Assembly: GCA_947172415.1 (NCBI GenBank)
Contig: OX359193.1
Location: forward strand, 1,002,501-1,066,500
Length of the DNA stretch: 64,000 nucleotides
Source: Chondrosia reniformis
Taxonomy: Eukaryota > Porifera > Demospongiae > Chondrillida > Chondrillidae
Direction: 5' to 3'
Positions 24,601 through 35,000 of the stretch are shown here, piece by piece. Positions within the stretch are counted from its first letter, which is position 1. The number at the start of each line of letters is the position of its first letter. A program made the translations under genes and the position numbers. A model generated the notes under the pieces. The model ran no database searches and had not been told where the DNA came from. It saw only the letters and a list, made by a program, of their open reading frames with translations.

Positions 24601-27600
24601 GTTGGAGGCATTTCTGACCTTTTATACTAATTGTAACTTCAATACTTTAACCATTACTAATGTACTTGCACAAACACAAATAATCAGCAAAAAGTGTCAG
24701 ATGATTTCCCATTTAGCAGCTAGAAGGGATACTGGGGGAAGTATTATAAAATATGGCCATTTAAAAAAATTTGTAAATCTGCATTACTTGGGTACAATAA
24801 CTTAATACTATACTCCATTGGACAAATGTATAGATTAGTACTACAGATATATACAAAATAAAAGAGAAGTTGACATTTAAGTGTAGTAATTTATAAAATC
24901 CTCGTACAGTAGCTTCATACGTATATGATATATGTAATTAACACATGTACACAATCAGTCCTGTATATTGGTCCATACCTGCATCAGATCTAACTATCCA
25001 ACTAGACTTTAAAAGATAAAAAGTCAGCATTTCACAGGCATAGCCGCAGCTGGTTTAGAGGTCCATCCACCATGCATCTAGGTACTGTGTGAAAGTGTCA
25101 TTGCTCAAACATAAACAGTTACACGTACATTTTGTATCCTAAACAGTGTCCTGTTCTTCTACGTATATATATATATACGTAGCTATGTCATTGTACCCTC
25201 AGCTGTTGTTAAGTAAATATCTGAGTCATATATACCAGCTGTTGTTAAGTAAATATCTGAGTCATATATACCAGCTGTTGTTAAGTAAATATCTGAGTCA
25301 TATATACCAGCTATTGTTAAGTAAATATCTGAGTCATATATACCAGCTATTGTTAAGTAAATATCTGAGTCATATATACCAGCTGTTGTTAAGTAAATAT
25401 CTGAGTCATATATACCAGCTGTTGTTAAGTAAATATCTGAGTCATATATACCAGCTGGCAGACTGAAGGTATGTATTGTCAGTATATTTCATTTGGTATT
25501 CTTTTCCTATGTACTGACAGCATGTAAAGTGCATATGCTGAATCACCCCAGAGTCATAAATAGCTACAAAAACTGCACAGTCATACATGCCACCTGGTAT
25601 AATTCAACTCAGTATATAAGGATAGCTTCTCTTCAGAGAAGCAAGACAAGACTTCAAAGCTGTAATATTAGCTTTCAACCAAGTTCAAGGAGGTTTTAAG
25701 GAAAACATTCAGTTCTGTACCTTTTCAAGCGTTCTCATGAAATATTGGATCTACTCATGTCTGCTCTGGACTACAGTGTGTGGAGGTGAGTGTGACAGAG
25801 GTTGTATAGTATAGGTACGTACCTTTGCCCTACATTTTATTAACTACTAAAATACATCAATTTACATATGAATGCCATAACAAATATAAAGATTACAGAT
25901 TATTGTAGCAATGATTCAAGATCTAACTTGGCCATTTATTACAATATGCAATTAAAAGTGATGGTAGATATACACATATATACGTACTAAAGCAAGCTTC
26001 TAATTTTACTGTATATATTATACATATTATCAGTTTTAAAGGATCAATTTAATAATAAATTGCACTTTGGTACTATCTACTTTGCCTCCATTTTAGCAAC
26101 TGGTCTATTGAGTGAGAATCGTGTAGCTAGACAGGCTGATACTGATACAACATCTGATAATTGTGGTCCAGCTGGTAGAGATGGAAGGGACGGTTTGCCT
26201 GGGAGGGATGGAAGGGATGGTGTACAAGGAGTGGATGGACCAGCTGGTCCACAAGGACCGCAAGGTCCAACTGGACCATCTGGTCCTCCTGGGAAGGATG
26301 GAGGAGGATTGACCTATATCAGATGGGGAAAGAGAACTTGTCCTAGCATTCCAGGAACTACACTAGTGTATGAAGGTCTAACAGCTGGATCACACTACCA
26401 GCACACAGGAGGAGGAGCTAACTACATCTGCATGACCAAGCATCCACTATATCAACCTGGTACTAGCACTGTTGATTATGGAGCTTCTCTAATCTATGGA
26501 ACAGAATATCGGGTTGCAAATGGACAGGCAGCAGACAGCAATCGTATTAATAGCCACAATGTTCCATGTGCAGTGTGTGAAGTGTACACACGCTCCAAAC
26601 AGCTCATGATACCTGGAACATATCAGTGTCCAAGTGGATGGACCAGAGAGTATTACGGATGGCTGATGGTTGAACGACATAATCTCAAGGGACGTACAAT
26701 GTACACCTGTGTTGACAACTATCCAGATGTGGTTCCTGGGACTGCAGTGGGTGTAGGTGGTGCCCTCATGTATCATGTTGAAGCAGACTGCTCCACTGGT
26801 CTCCCTTGTGCACCTTATGATGCGGGGAAGGAGCTCTCCTGTGTTGTCTGCACCAAGTAACTCAGGGAAGGACCTCCAGTGGAATTACACATTAGTACTT
26901 ATGCTATATGCAGTTGTTTAAACTTTACAATCTCAATATCTACTCTAAAACTATTATATTAAAATGTTTGCACCACACAATTGTATGTAATGTCAGATTA
27001 AAGAATTACATATACATATCTACAAATTTAAAATACAGACACACACATGTAGTACATATATGAAAGACGTTACAAGTGAATATACAAATACAACCTTCAT
27101 TTGATAAGGACATATTTCATAAGAGTGTATAGAGTTTGTTAAGGATTCATAAATATCAAAAAGAAGAAAAAGGCTCCAGTAAAACTGATGAAGGGTGGAA
27201 TTCCCAAAAACAGCAGCTAGTGGAGAAGAAGAGAAGATCAACTCTTGCATGTTCAGATTATTCAAGTTGCTGTGTATTCAAGGAACAAGTTGCTTATGCT
27301 AATCATGTATTAATAAGTATTGTAGTATTTATTATTACATATGTTAGGTATAACAACTACTATTTTTGGAATATGGTCTTCTCAATTTTTCATTTACTGT
27401 ATATTGACTATAAAATTCTTACTTTGCATTTGGCATGAACCATGCCCACAGTTCAGCCCCTACTGGAGATGGGCGTGGCATGTAGCCCCAGAATTTAGAG
27501 TTCCACTGTCCCTGTGTCAGGCTGACATGGACCTCCTGGACATCGTAATGGGACACAATCTGACCTAGTGACTTGGGGAACATTCCAAAATGTCGGACTA

Positions 27601-28035
27601 CAAAAAGGGTGACCATAAACTTATCAAATTGTCTAGTTTAGTAATCAAAGTTTTTATAAAATAACAGTGAGACCTTGCTCTTTGGAACTTCAGCACTGTT
27701 AGCTTACATTTTAGCTGCTACATGCATGTTTAAAGGCACTGGTAGTGCTGCTTGCATAGAAATGCCACAAACTGGTTCGAGTGTATGATTGGACTCTGAC
27801 ATTGTTTTCGATAGATATACTGCACACACACTTATTCAACTAAATTACCAGATTTTTCTATGAGAAATTCGTCAATCGAAATATTCCACGTCTGCTTAAA
27901 CTGAAAATGGCTGAGCACTTTCCCATCTGGCAATGTTCTTACGAAGAGGTTCTCTGAATATATTTGCTCATCGCATCGAACAACTAAACTTGCAAGCAGC
28001 GCAAGCACTATACAGACCAGGTAGTGGGTAGCCAT
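18036..28035 (-). CDS. PIGT: PIGT, GPI transamidase subunit
   Basis: Twelve exons: 28035-27849, 27597-27423, 22286-22159, 22077-21974, 21544-21458, 21273-21207, 20769-20701, 20190-20092, 19818-19645, 19138-18967, 18613-18527 and 18261-18036; 524 residues (human 578). PIGT is a lumenal subunit of the ER complex that attaches GPI anchors to proteins. Conserved stretches are [77 protein letters not shown] and LPTPDFSM. The last is followed by the single membrane span ([19 protein letters not shown]). The C-terminus KLKKD fits a K-x-K-x-x ER-retrieval signal. About 55-60 residues present in the human protein between exons 7 and 8 are not found; a 25-bp minisatellite occupies that intron. The exon 6/7 border is the least certain. 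Intron 2 (22287-27422) holds two collagen genes. Confidence 0.92.
20241..20624. repeat. 25-bp minisatellite, about 15 copies, in PIGT intron 7
   Basis: Tandem copies of a 25-bp unit that begins ACAGCTAGATGGATACAGTC and ends TACGT, with scattered single-base variants (TACAT, TATGT). The period is not a multiple of three and the copies touch each other, so this is neither coding nor a CRISPR array. It lies exactly where the PIGT model lacks a conserved segment. Confidence 0.95.
21601..21632. repeat. (AG)n microsatellite
   Basis: A run of GA dinucleotides in the PIGT intron upstream of exon 5, about 15 repeats. Confidence 0.9.
22564..22829. repeat. 18-bp minisatellite, about 15 copies, in PIGT intron 2
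   Basis: Unit AAATCAGCTGCATCAGAC, with one recurrent A/T variant near its end (CAGAC or CAGTC). The two variants alternate irregularly, so higher-order copying is likely. On the minus strand it would read as a DAADL(S/T) hexapeptide, but no exon of PIGT uses it. Confidence 0.95.
23106..24545 (+). CDS. Short-chain collagen C4-like protein, copy 3, nested in PIGT intron 2
   Basis: Exons 23106-23154 and 23782-24545, about 270 residues. The leader exon encodes [17 protein letters not shown], a likely signal peptide, and the intron joins in phase 1. Exon 2 begins [13 protein letters not shown], then has about 15 Gly-X-Y triplets (GPAGRDG to GPPGKDGGG). The Cys-rich C-terminal domain follows, starting [11 protein letters not shown] and ending SCVVCTK. 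The layout equals that of copies 1 and 2, but the leader and helix differ clearly, so the two pairs are separate subfamilies. The gene lies antisense in PIGT intron 2. Its intron is about 316 bp longer than that of copy 4 because of an insertion. The protein should be secreted into the extracellular matrix. Confidence 0.9.
23485..23664. mobile_element. Small inverted-repeat insertion in the intron of collagen copy 3
   Basis: This segment is absent from the matching intron of copy 4. Its ends are imperfect inverted repeats: it starts ATCATCATCATTGAACTCTG, and near the end has CCAGAATTCATGATGATGAT. Part of the interior (GCCATAGACAGCTGTTTTGTCC) resembles sequence at 37683-37712, which suggests a dispersed non-autonomous element. 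No coding capacity and no clear target-site duplication. Confidence 0.5.
25200..25451. repeat. 36-bp minisatellite, 7 copies, in PIGT intron 2
   Basis: Seven near-identical 36-bp units, each with TTGTTAAGTAAATATCTGAG and ending ATATATACCAG. The period is twice 18 bp. It lies between collagen copies 3 and 4. The open frame across it only reflects a stop-free unit whose length is a multiple of three. Confidence 0.95.
25737..26860 (+). CDS. Short-chain collagen C4-like protein, copy 4, nested in PIGT intron 2
   Basis: Exons 25737-25785 and 26097-26860, about 270 residues, the tandem paralogue of copy 3. The leader differs at few positions ([17 protein letters not shown]). The triple-helical part is the same, and scattered changes lie in the Cys-rich domain. 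No stop or frameshift. The start is the first ATG in the leader exon and gives the signal peptide. The near-identity of the second exons, compared with the more divergent introns, suggests recent duplication or gene conversion. It lies antisense in PIGT intron 2 about 560 bases from PIGT exon 2. Confidence 0.9.
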
Positions 28036-28271
28036 TTTATGCAACGAAACCAAAAAAGTGAGATAAGGACAACCGTATTGCAAAATGACATTTCTTTTTG
28101 ACTCTAAATAAGTTCGTCGCAGGTACGTAGAAATCTCTTCCATCTAATTATAACATTTGCTGGGTACACGTATAATTAATTCAATTTTGCTTCATTAGTA
28201 ACTGATTATAATTAGCATACAGTGTATCAATAATAATGTATTCATGATATATAGATAACTACAAAGAGTCG

Positions 28272-30640
28272 CTAGTCTTCTATAAACGTTCTCCTTAGCT
28301 GTTCTTGTTCTTCTTTAGTGAACCCAATTGTCTCAAGATAACTAGGAATGTTGCCGTACCTACATACACATGCATACACAACAAACTGGAGTGACATACA
28401 CTCATACAATACAAGCCTTTCACAAACAGACTACAAACAGTATATATCTCTGTCTGTAGAAGCGAGTGATTACACAGTCGAATCCAGAAATTTCTACCAG
28501 TAACTCCTAATTACGTATGTATCTAAACATTAGCACTGAATGCACAAATGCCAAATGTTCTCACACACTACCTGTCACTAATACATTCCAAGAGTGTCTT
28601 CATTGTTGATGTCTCTGCTCTGGAGAACTTCTCCTTGAATCCGTAGCGAAGAACTGTCTCAGAAAACACTCTCTCTCTGATTGGCTCCAGACCACTCTAC
28701 CGAACAGCAACACCAGTAGTATCATATTTCAATGTGAAAGGTTAAAACAGGTCAAATGACCTTTATAATATGAAACTACATTGACAAAAATTGACCTTCT
28801 GAGCTGCACTTAATAACCAGTTACACTAAATGACGTCATTAAGAGCACAAGACTCTTTAATACATTTCCACACAAAAGCTTTAGGATGGGGGAATACCCA
28901 TTTGTAACAGACTGCATGTGAATGATAAAACCTGGAACAAGTGGTCACCTCACTCGGAGGGCCACCTCACTCGGAGGGCCACCTTACTGGGAGGGCCACC
29001 TCACTCGGAGGGACACCTCACTGGGAGGGCCACCTCACTCGGAGGGCCACCTCACTCGGAGGGCCACCTCACTCGGAGGGCCACCTCACTCGGAGGGCCA
29101 CCTCACTCGGAGGGCCACCTCACTGGGAGGGCCACCTCACTGGGAGGGCCACCTCACTGGGAGGGCCACCTCACTCGGAGGGCCACCTCACTCGGAGGGC
29201 CACCTCACTCGGAGGGCCACCTCACTCGGAGGGCCACCTCACTCGGAGGGCCACCTCACTCGGAGGGCCACCTCACTCGGAGGGCCACCTCACTCGGAGG
29301 GCCACCTCACTCGGAGGGCCACCTCACTCGGAGGGCCACCTCACTCGGAGGGCCACCTCACTCGGAGGGCCACCTCACTCGGAGGGCCACCTCACTCGGA
29401 GGGCCACCTCACTCGGAGGGCCACCTCACTCGGAGGGCCACCTCACTCGGAGGGCCACCTCACTCGGAGGGCCACCTCACTCGGAGGGCCACCTCACTCG
29501 GAGGGCCACCTCACTCGGAGGGCCACCTCACTCGGAGGGCCACCTCACTCGGAGGGCCACCTCACTCGGAGGGCCACCTCACTCGGAGGGCCACCTCACT
29601 CGGAGGGCCACCTCACTCGGAGGGCCACCTCACTGGGAGGGCCACCTCACTCGGAGGGCCACTTCACTCGGAGGGCCACTTCACTCGGAGGGCCACCTCA
29701 CTCGGAGGGCCACCTCACTCGGAGGGCCACCTCACTCGGAGGGCCACCTCACTCGGAGGGCCACTTCACTCGGAGAGTTGTTTGTTACTTCAATCAAGCT
29801 GGTAAACTATTTTCAATTATGGATAATCCAGTTACCAGTCTAATGCAGTTGGATAAATCAGGTCCATAGGGAGACTAGATTAGACAGGTTCCTCAGTAAT
29901 ACAAAGAACATACTTACATCTGATTCCCCATAATCTTCAGCAATCTTCTCCTCATCAACTAGGAGACAGCCTAAAATCATGGCAACTATGATGCCAGTTC
30001 TGTCCTTCCCATGGGAGCACTGGACTAGGACCGGTTGGTTCTCCTTGTCGGCTATCAATCTCAGAGCGTCTAAAATGGGTCCTTTTGAGTATTCCAAAAT
30101 GTCTAAGTAATTCTCCCATAGCTCTCTCTTGTTCAAAAAGTGCTTTGCAAAAAACCTGACAAAGATGTAAGTTCCACAAAGAAAGTCAATTAGGGCCAGG
30201 ATGAGAGAGAGGGCACGAACAAAAACGTTTAGCTGAGTGAAAACAAACATGATTAGATCCTTGGTCCACACGTTAATCATATAATGCTTGTATTTAGGGG
30301 CGTCTGAGCTCTGTTTGGACCTGTTTCTAAGCAAAGCTCCAGTTGGGCTAATTGGCTTAACTTGACCTTTCTTTACGGCGCAAGGCTCAAAGTCTTTCAC
30401 CAACAACATATCACCAGTCGACTTTTTGAGGTCGCTTGTAGGTCGTAGATCTACAATGGCATGTATTCCTAGTCGATGAATCTCTTCCACGTCTTTCTCC
30501 GTAACAAAGTCTGCTCTGGAAGATCTGTACAGAAGACCATCTCTTATTCGCTTGCCCTCCTTGTTCGTGAGGCCTTTTCCGCCTGCCTGTCTGAAGTTGG
30601 GCAGATTTTCAAAACAAACTTCATCTTTACCGACAACCAT
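28272..30640 (-). CDS. Tyrosine phosphatase of the Y_phosphatase3 / Siw14-like type
   Basis: Three exons: 30640-29918, 28696-28572 and 28359-28272; 311 residues. The N-terminal part ENLPNFRQAGG, then GLLYRSSRADFVTEKD, then GIHAIVDLRPTSD, is the usual start of this phosphatase family. The active-site P-loop CSHGKDRTG (Cys-x5-Arg) near residue 210 is intact, so the protein should hydrolyse phosphotyrosine or phosphoinositides; the substrate cannot be told. A hydrophobic stretch (about 130-165) before the P-loop might associate with a membrane. The C-terminal exons add helices ending TKEEQEQLRRTFIED. Intron 1 is filled largely by an 18-bp minisatellite. The gene lies about 235 bases upstream of PIGT on the same strand. 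Confidence 0.87.
28941..29776. repeat. GC-rich 18-bp minisatellite, about 46 copies, in the phosphatase intron
   Basis: Unit GCCACCTCACTCGGAGGG, almost perfectly uniform. The few variants have TGGGAGG for TCGGAGG, CTTCAC for CTCAC, or GACAC for GCCAC, and they cluster near the two ends. The array is markedly GC-rich in an AT-rich window and contains one CpG per unit. Because 18 is a multiple of three and the unit lacks stops, three long open frames of about 300 codons appear on the plus strand. They are artefacts of the repeat. Confidence 0.97.
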
Positions 30641-30804
30641 TCTTTAATATTGTGGTCTGTATTTATAGGTCGGAAGGAGGTCGTGCGCATTCAACATTAA
30701 CGTGTAGGCGATGACCTTTTTTACTCTAAACCAATGATTATGTAAGTTTATTTTACCAATTTACAAAATCATGAGATAATATTGATAGAGGAGCCTAGCA
30801 ATTG

Positions 30805-31890
30805 TTAGTACTGATGATCAGCTACAAACAGGGACTGGGCAGCTGCTGCAGCTGTCTCCTCTCCCTCGTACTTGCCTAGAGCAGCCAGCCCATTGCACCT
30901 GGCCCTGAAGATGAGCGTGTCCTGAGCTGCTTTCACATTCTCCTTCTTCCCTTTCCACGTAGCCAGCACACTAGCTTGGAGAGCACGCCCGTAAGAGAAG
31001 GTCAGGGCCCAGGTCTTTGTGGCTTTAAACTTGTTGATGGCATCCAAGTGAGTGGTGGCAACCACCTCAGACTGTCCTCCGGAGAGGAAGGTCACCCCGG
31101 GTACTGCTATGGGTATGGTCCTCTGGAACACACGGACTGTTGCCTCGGCAACCTGCTGTGGAGTGTACTTCTTCTCACACTGATAGCCTGGAAGGACCAT
31201 ATTTGGCTTCAGGAGAGTCCCTTCGAGGTACACATGGTGGTCCATGAGGGCCTTGTACTGGGCAGACAGCACTCTCTCGGATGCCTCTATGCATGCTTCC
31301 AAATCGTGGGTACCATCTACGAGTATCTCTGGTTCGACAATGGGAACAAGTCCGCCAACCTGACAGATACTGGCATAGCGAGCTAGCACGTTAGCGTTCT
31401 CCCTGACTGCCAATTCGGAGGGCATGCCATCCCCAATCTTGAGAACGCATCTCCACTTGGCGAAACGGCAGCCATCTTTGTAATACTGCTCTACGCGCTT
31501 GGCGAGGTCGTCCAGACCTTGGGTCGTAGTTTCGCCGTTCGTGCCCGCCAATTGAACTACTCCTTTGTCCAGCTTAATACCTGGAATAATGCCTCTGTCT
31601 TGGATGAGCTTCATAAAGGGCGTTCCATCTTCAGCCTTCTGGTAGACGGTCTCGTGGAAGAGAATCACGGCGCTAATGTTCTGAGCGACCACCTTATCCG
31701 TAGTGAAGAGCAGCTCCCTGTAGGCGCGTCGGTTCTCCTCAGTGTTCTCCATACCAATGTTAGCCAGACGCTTGCCCATTGTTCCAGTGCTCTCGTCTGC
31801 AGCTAGAATTCCCTTTCCGGGAGCAACAATAGCCCTTGCTATTCTGTTGAGCTCCTTGCGCTGTTCTTCTGTTAGCCAAGTTCCAGACAT
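30805..31890 (-). CDS. Fructose-bisphosphate aldolase, class I
   Basis: A single uninterrupted exon of 361 residues, full length for the family (human 364). It cleaves fructose 1,6-bisphosphate to dihydroxyacetone phosphate and glyceraldehyde 3-phosphate in cytosolic glycolysis. Visible landmarks are [20 protein letters not shown] (catalytic Lys), VPIVEPEIL (Glu), GTLLKPNMV (the Schiff-base Lys) and the conserved C-terminal Tyr (ADHQY). One ATG at the family-typical position sets the start. The absence of introns contrasts with nearly every neighbour. It could be an old retrocopy that replaced the parent, or intron loss. The gene is more GC-rich than its surroundings, as expected for strong expression. 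Confidence 0.97.
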   Translation of the reverse strand: MSGTWLTEEQRKELNRIARAIVAPGKGILAADESTGTMGKRLANIGMENTEENRRAYRELLFTTDKVVAQNISAVILFHETVYQKAEDGTPFMKLIQDRGIIPGIKLDKGVVQLAGTNGETTTQGLDDLAKRVEQYYKDGCRFAKWRCVLKIGDGMPSELAVRENANVLARYASICQVGGLVPIVEPEILVDGTHDLEACIEASERVLSAQYKALMDHHVYLEGTLLKPNMVLPGYQCEKKYTPQQVAEATVRVFQRTIPIAVPGVTFLSGGQSEVVATTHLDAINKFKATKTWALTFSYGRALQASVLATWKGKKENVKAAQDTLIFRARCNGLAALGKYEGEETAAAAAQSLFVADHQY

Positions 31891-32078
31891 GTTCGCTGAG
31901 GAGACCTGAGAAGACGTTCTAGCTTACAGGAAATGAGTGCAAAAGGTCAATTGCTCAATATGTCCGTCTTTTGTGCACTTGAACTTAATTAACGGGACAG
32001 CCTCAATGTTGCACGTGTTGATACCCCAAAAGCATGCTACTCAGTAGACACTTGATAGTAAGGAGTTTTCGTCTAACC
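31891..32078. promoter_or_regulatory. Divergent promoter, aldolase / DDX21
   Basis: The two start codons are only 188 bases apart, head to head, so both promoters and 5' UTRs must lie here. I see no TATA box at a usual distance. Inferred from spacing only. Confidence 0.45.
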
Positions 32079-35000
32079 ATGCCAAAAAGAGATTTGCTCA
32101 AGAGAACAGAACACACTGTAAGTACATACAGTCTTGATTTATGGCAATAGTCTCAAATTTGCAAGGCACAAAATGGAATGGTTTTGCATACGCTCATTTC
32201 CAAGCATCCTTGACCTTTACTTCTTAGTTTCGACTGCCTTTTAGGGTTCCAATGAATTTTTTAGTAACTCCAATGGAACTACAAACGGCGAATACCAGCC
32301 CAAGAGAGCAAAGGACGTAAGGGTAGGTCAATATAAGATCCTGCACGTCTCTTCTCGAGCTTTTACGTTTTGCTTTCTGCTTTGTTAATGATCAGCTTAA
32401 CGACAAAAGTCCTTTAAAAGCTCGCAATGGCTATAAAAATGGTTTCAGTAAGTGGAAGAAGGAAAGCCCGAGGAGTTTCAGCACGTTAGTTGGCAGCACG
32501 CCAGAAATGGAGGACGAGGCAGTGGAAGAAGTGGTTGGCGAGGAAGAAGCAGACGATAATGAAAGCAAGCATTATTCTGAGGAGGACAAGGAGAAAGGAA
32601 AGATAAAGAACTTTAGAATATCAAGAGCTACAAGACATAAGCTTAAAGGTATTGAAGCAGTACAATATATACGTACCTATCTTGTGAATCATTTTTACCT
32701 CTTGCGGGTTCTACTGTAGAAGGTGGAATCAAGTATCTCTTTCCTATTCAGTACAAGACATTTGATTTGATATATGAGGGAAAGGATTTGATTGGACAAG
32801 CCAGTAAGTAGATGATTGGTAGACTCCTGTACATATGTAGCTCTTTAGCTCATTCCCTGAAGCTCTGTACTGGCCCTAAGTCTCATATATCTCATGTGTT
32901 TTAGTCTGTCGTATTCTTCATGTTTCCTTCCTCGGCTTGATAGCCGTTTTGGGAAATGGTGATTTGAATGTTCATACGTACCAACAGTATATCTTTATAA
33001 TGGCTTGTATGGTACATGTGTGGTATACTTATATACATACATATATTATTGTTTAATATGCTTGAGTCACTGCTGACTGTGAAATTAACCACTGGCTAAG
33101 GGTCTCCCCATTTTACGTTATGCTAAACACAACATACAAACTCTACTGAATTATATATATACGTAGATATACGTATATGTCATTACTATGTACGCACCTA
33201 TGTGTATTCTTTCTGTGTAGGAACTGGAACTGGAAAGACTGTGAGTATTCAGTGAAGTGTGCTCTGTAGTTACGTAGCTCTCAATCAGAAACATGTAGTG
33301 AAGATGTTAGCAGTATTCTATTGCTGTAGTGTCCTCTGCTGTACTGCTGTACCTCTCAATGAGAGGGGACACTGAGCATCTAATTCTTCCTTTTACAGTT
33401 GTCCTTTGTTTTGCCTCTGGTTGAGAAGTTGAAAGAGACAGAGAACAGTGAACAGAAGAGAGGTCGAGCTCCAGTGGTTAGTGAGCCTTAGGGAACTATT
33501 GGAGAGTTTGTCTGAACTGAATATAAAGTCCTTAGTGGTACATACATAGTAGGGGGAGACCCTCTAATTAGTCATGTATATCTGTGTCTACAGGTGCTGG
33601 TGATGGCGCCCACTAGAGAGCTGGCTCAGCAAGTTGCAGCTGAATTCCAAATTTACAGCCAAGACCTCTCAACTTTCTGTATCTATGGAGGATCGCCCTA
33701 CGAACCCCAAGGTATTACACGCTATAGAGCTGCTTCATTAAGTACGTATCAAAGTGACAAACCTGATTCTTTGACTCTTCAATTATGCACTTTGACCTTC
33801 CTTCTCCATTGAGTGTTGTATTTGAACCAAAATCCTTTTTCCTTAACATGTCCTTCACAATTCTTTCTGTCCATTATCTGCCTTTCTCTCTCACCCTCTC
33901 TCTCTCTCTCTGTGTTTATTAGAGAGAGCTCTGAGGGGGGGTCTTGACATTCTCATTGGAACGCCTGGTCGCATACAGGATCACATCAACAGAGGTACAC
34001 TTAGCCTGAACCACCTAAAGTGAGTACCAACGCAACACACTCCAGCTAATAGCAACCCTCACAAGTATATATACCCATAACTCATGTTGTGTGAATAATT
34101 AAGCTTCTCTCAAGGAAGAGCTATGGTGCATGTGGTATATGTATATAGCTCAAGGCTTCATCAGTATACTGTACATATAATAATAAACAAGATATAGAAT
34201 CATTTAGATTTCTTTACACTGCATGGGTCCAACTTAATCTTTTGGGAGTCCATCTGTTCAGCTCCAGATAGCTCACCAACAAATTTAAAACTAGTGGAAG
34301 TTTCTAATGACAGTGCTGTTCTTAGTTTTGATGAAGCCCCTACATGTTACGTAACTGTTTGGAGTGCCTAATGGCACAGATAGTTAAAACCTCTTGGTTT
34401 GCCTTTGTTTTAACCTAGTGGATCATCATCCTTCCAAAAGACTTGAAATCATAATCCCAAGACCTTGCCATGTTTTGCTGACACTTTCAGCTTGACTAAA
34501 CACTAACGAGCCAATGTTTCTGTGAAACTAAATTATTTTATGCTCCACTGCCTCATGCTCATAGTATTTCAGTAGTAATGCTATGTACCTTACACCGTAT
34601 TAAACTCTTTTGTGTCCATAACTACATTATGTACATAATTATATACGTAACTTTAAGAAGAATTAGGAGGGCATTAACTAGATTAGTTAAGCATTTAAGC
34701 AGTGTAGTCAAGCGTCCATAGCAACATCAGTCAGTACTTTGGGACTATATACGTACGTGTGTAAGTGTATTGAAACCCCTGTGTACTTCATTGACTATGA
34801 ATATAATTAGTGAGGTAGCATGAATACAGTAATTGTAGTACATTCATTACATTTGTATACTTGTGTATGGCTTACACCATGCGAATATAATATATAGTTT
34901 CCTCATTCCTGTCATGCTCCATCTCTGTTGTTCTGTGATTGTCACATTTTTGTCTCTTGTTACAAGTACCTTTATTGATTATGGTATTTATCTTCACCTA

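Noticed and set aside
25146-25466. 106-codon repetitive frame ([10 protein letters not shown] units)
   Set aside because: Product of the 36-bp array in PIGT intron 2.
28918-29869. Three overlapping open frames of about 300 codons on the plus strand
   Set aside because: They run through a stop-free 18-bp minisatellite in an intron. All three frames are equally open and there is no unique sequence beyond the ends.
30976-31806. Plus-strand frames opposite aldolase
   Set aside because: Shadows of a highly biased, conserved coding sequence.
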